DNA from: Ottowia sp. SB7-C50
GTDB lineage: Bacteria; Pseudomonadota; Gammaproteobacteria; Burkholderiales; Burkholderiaceae_C
Assembly: GCF_033110285.1 (NCBI RefSeq)
Contig: NZ_CP136995.1
Span: 1,550,001-1,614,000, forward strand
Direction: 5' to 3'
Length of the DNA: 64,000 nt
The notes beneath the pieces are model-generated. The model did not search any database and was not told the origin of the DNA. It was given only the letters and a program-made list of their open reading frames with translations. A program made the translations under genes and the position numbers. Of this stretch, positions 63,288 through 64,000 are shown piece by piece. The number at the start of each line of letters is the position of its first letter. The first letter of the stretch is position 1.

Positions 63288-64000
63288 ATGATCGTGGAGC
63301 GCAACGTCCCCCTGCAACCCTTGAACAGCTTCGGCATTGCCGCGCGCGCGGCCGTGCTGGTGCGCGTGCGCGGCGAGGCCGATGTGCGCGCCGTGCGGGC
63401 CGACGCCGAACTGGGCGCTCAGCCGACCTTCGTGCTGGGCGGCGGCAGCAACATCGTGCTGACCGGCGACGTGAAGCCGGTGGTGCTGAAGGTCGAGGTG
63501 CCCGGCCGCCGCGTGGTGCGCGACACGGCGCGCCACGTCATCGTCGAAGCCGGCGCGGGCGAGAACTGGCACGACTTCGTCACCTGGACGCTCGACCAGG
63601 GCCTGCCGGGGCTGGAAAACCTGGCGCTAATTCCCGGCACCGTGGGCGCGTCGCCGGTGCAGAACATCGGCGCCTACGGCGTCGAGCTGCAGGACCGGTT
63701 TCACGAGCTGGATGCCATCGACCTGCTGACCGGCGAAGTCTTCACGCTGGGCGCGGCGCAGTGCGGCTTCGGCTATCGCGACTCGGTGTTCAAGCACGCC
63801 GCCGCCGCGCCGGGCGACCTGGGGCTGGCCGGCCGCGCGCTGATCCTGCGCGTGCGCTTTGCGCTGCCGAAGGACTGGCAGCCGGTGCTGGGCTACCTCG
63901 ACATCGAGCGGCGCATGCAGGAAGAGGGCGTGGCCCACCCCAGCGCGCGCCAGCTGTACGACTGGATCGTCGCCATTCGCCGCGCCAAGCTGCCCGACCC
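63288..64000 (+). CDS. murB: UDP-N-acetylmuramate dehydrogenase, 5' part (runs off the window)
   Basis: 237 residues are visible. Seen: [10 protein letters not shown], the FAD-binding [34 protein letters not shown], the substrate loop [20 protein letters not shown] and FGYRDSVFK with the catalytic region to come. Type I MurB; NADPH-dependent reduction of enolpyruvyl-UDP-GlcNAc in peptidoglycan synthesis. The gene continues beyond 64000. GACAAT ends six bases before the ATG, and no ribosome-binding site is seen, as in uvrD and polA. Confidence 0.92.
   Translation, partial: MIVERNVPLQPLNSFGIAARAAVLVRVRGEADVRAVRADAELGAQPTFVLGGGSNIVLTGDVKPVVLKVEVPGRRVVRDTARHVIVEAGAGENWHDFVTWTLDQGLPGLENLALIPGTVGASPVQNIGAYGVELQDRFHELDAIDLLTGEVFTLGAAQCGFGYRDSVFKHAAAAPGDLGLAGRALILRVRFALPKDWQPVLGYLDIERRMQEEGVAHPSARQLYDWIVAIRRAKLPD

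Overview
The window is a GC-rich chromosome segment that looks like a betaproteobacterium of the order Burkholderiales, most likely family Comamonadaceae (an Acidovorax/Ottowia-like relative). The reasons are five solute receptors of the Bug/TctC type, the DUF2782-thrB-BPSS1780 arrangement next to polA, and several short dispersed repeat families. I see no insertion sequence, prophage, CRISPR array or rRNA operon. One tRNA gene is present, tRNA-Ala(CGC).

Positions 1-19.2 kb are a catabolic region built from acyl-CoA chemistry. A carboxyltransferase / acyl-CoA dehydrogenase / enoyl-CoA hydratase / biotin carboxylase operon, in the gene order of atuCDEF, is read leftward from a perfect 10-bp-arm palindrome. 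A divergent IclR-type regulator sits on the other side of that palindrome. Next come a DUF35 / thiolase / acyl-CoA dehydrogenase operon, an M20 amidohydrolase plus Bug receptor, an SDR / Bug / CoA ligase operon, and an acyl-CoA dehydrogenase / CaiB CoA transferase / MmgE-PrpD / Bug operon. Each group would import a carboxylate, activate it with CoA and oxidise it. None of the Bug receptors has tctA or tctB membrane genes nearby.

Positions 19.4-33.7 kb hold a MoxR / DUF58 / VWA operon, a membrane-anchored serine protease, tatD, a divergent Bug / ACMSD-like amidohydrolase pair, tRNA-Ala, a Gfo/Idh/MocA-SAF oxidoreductase, an HGGYW esterase, a second M20 plus Bug module with a divergent LysR regulator, and guaC. 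Positions 33.9-49.4 kb are housekeeping: uvrD, thrB, polA, fbp, pepN and prfB, the last with its programmed +1 frameshift. Positions 49.6-64 kb hold an LctP-type permease, a hydrolase, a CoA ligase, an Fe(III)/phosphonate-type ABC importer, an aldo/keto reductase, ybaK, plsY, ridA, a retropepsin-like protease, yajQ and the start of murB.

Two window-wide patterns deserve attention. First, a roughly 60-bp two-hairpin repeat occurs about 14 times. Nine copies lie between genes or on gene edges. Five appear to lie inside coding sequences, all read in the same frame through a rare ATA codon. The CoA ligase at 52.3-54.3 kb carries two of these plus two further repeat-derived insertions, all in frame. 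Second, eight reading-frame breaks all coincide with G or C runs of six or more and are all repaired by removing one base. This looks like a systematic homopolymer error in the assembly, so the genes concerned are probably intact in the organism.
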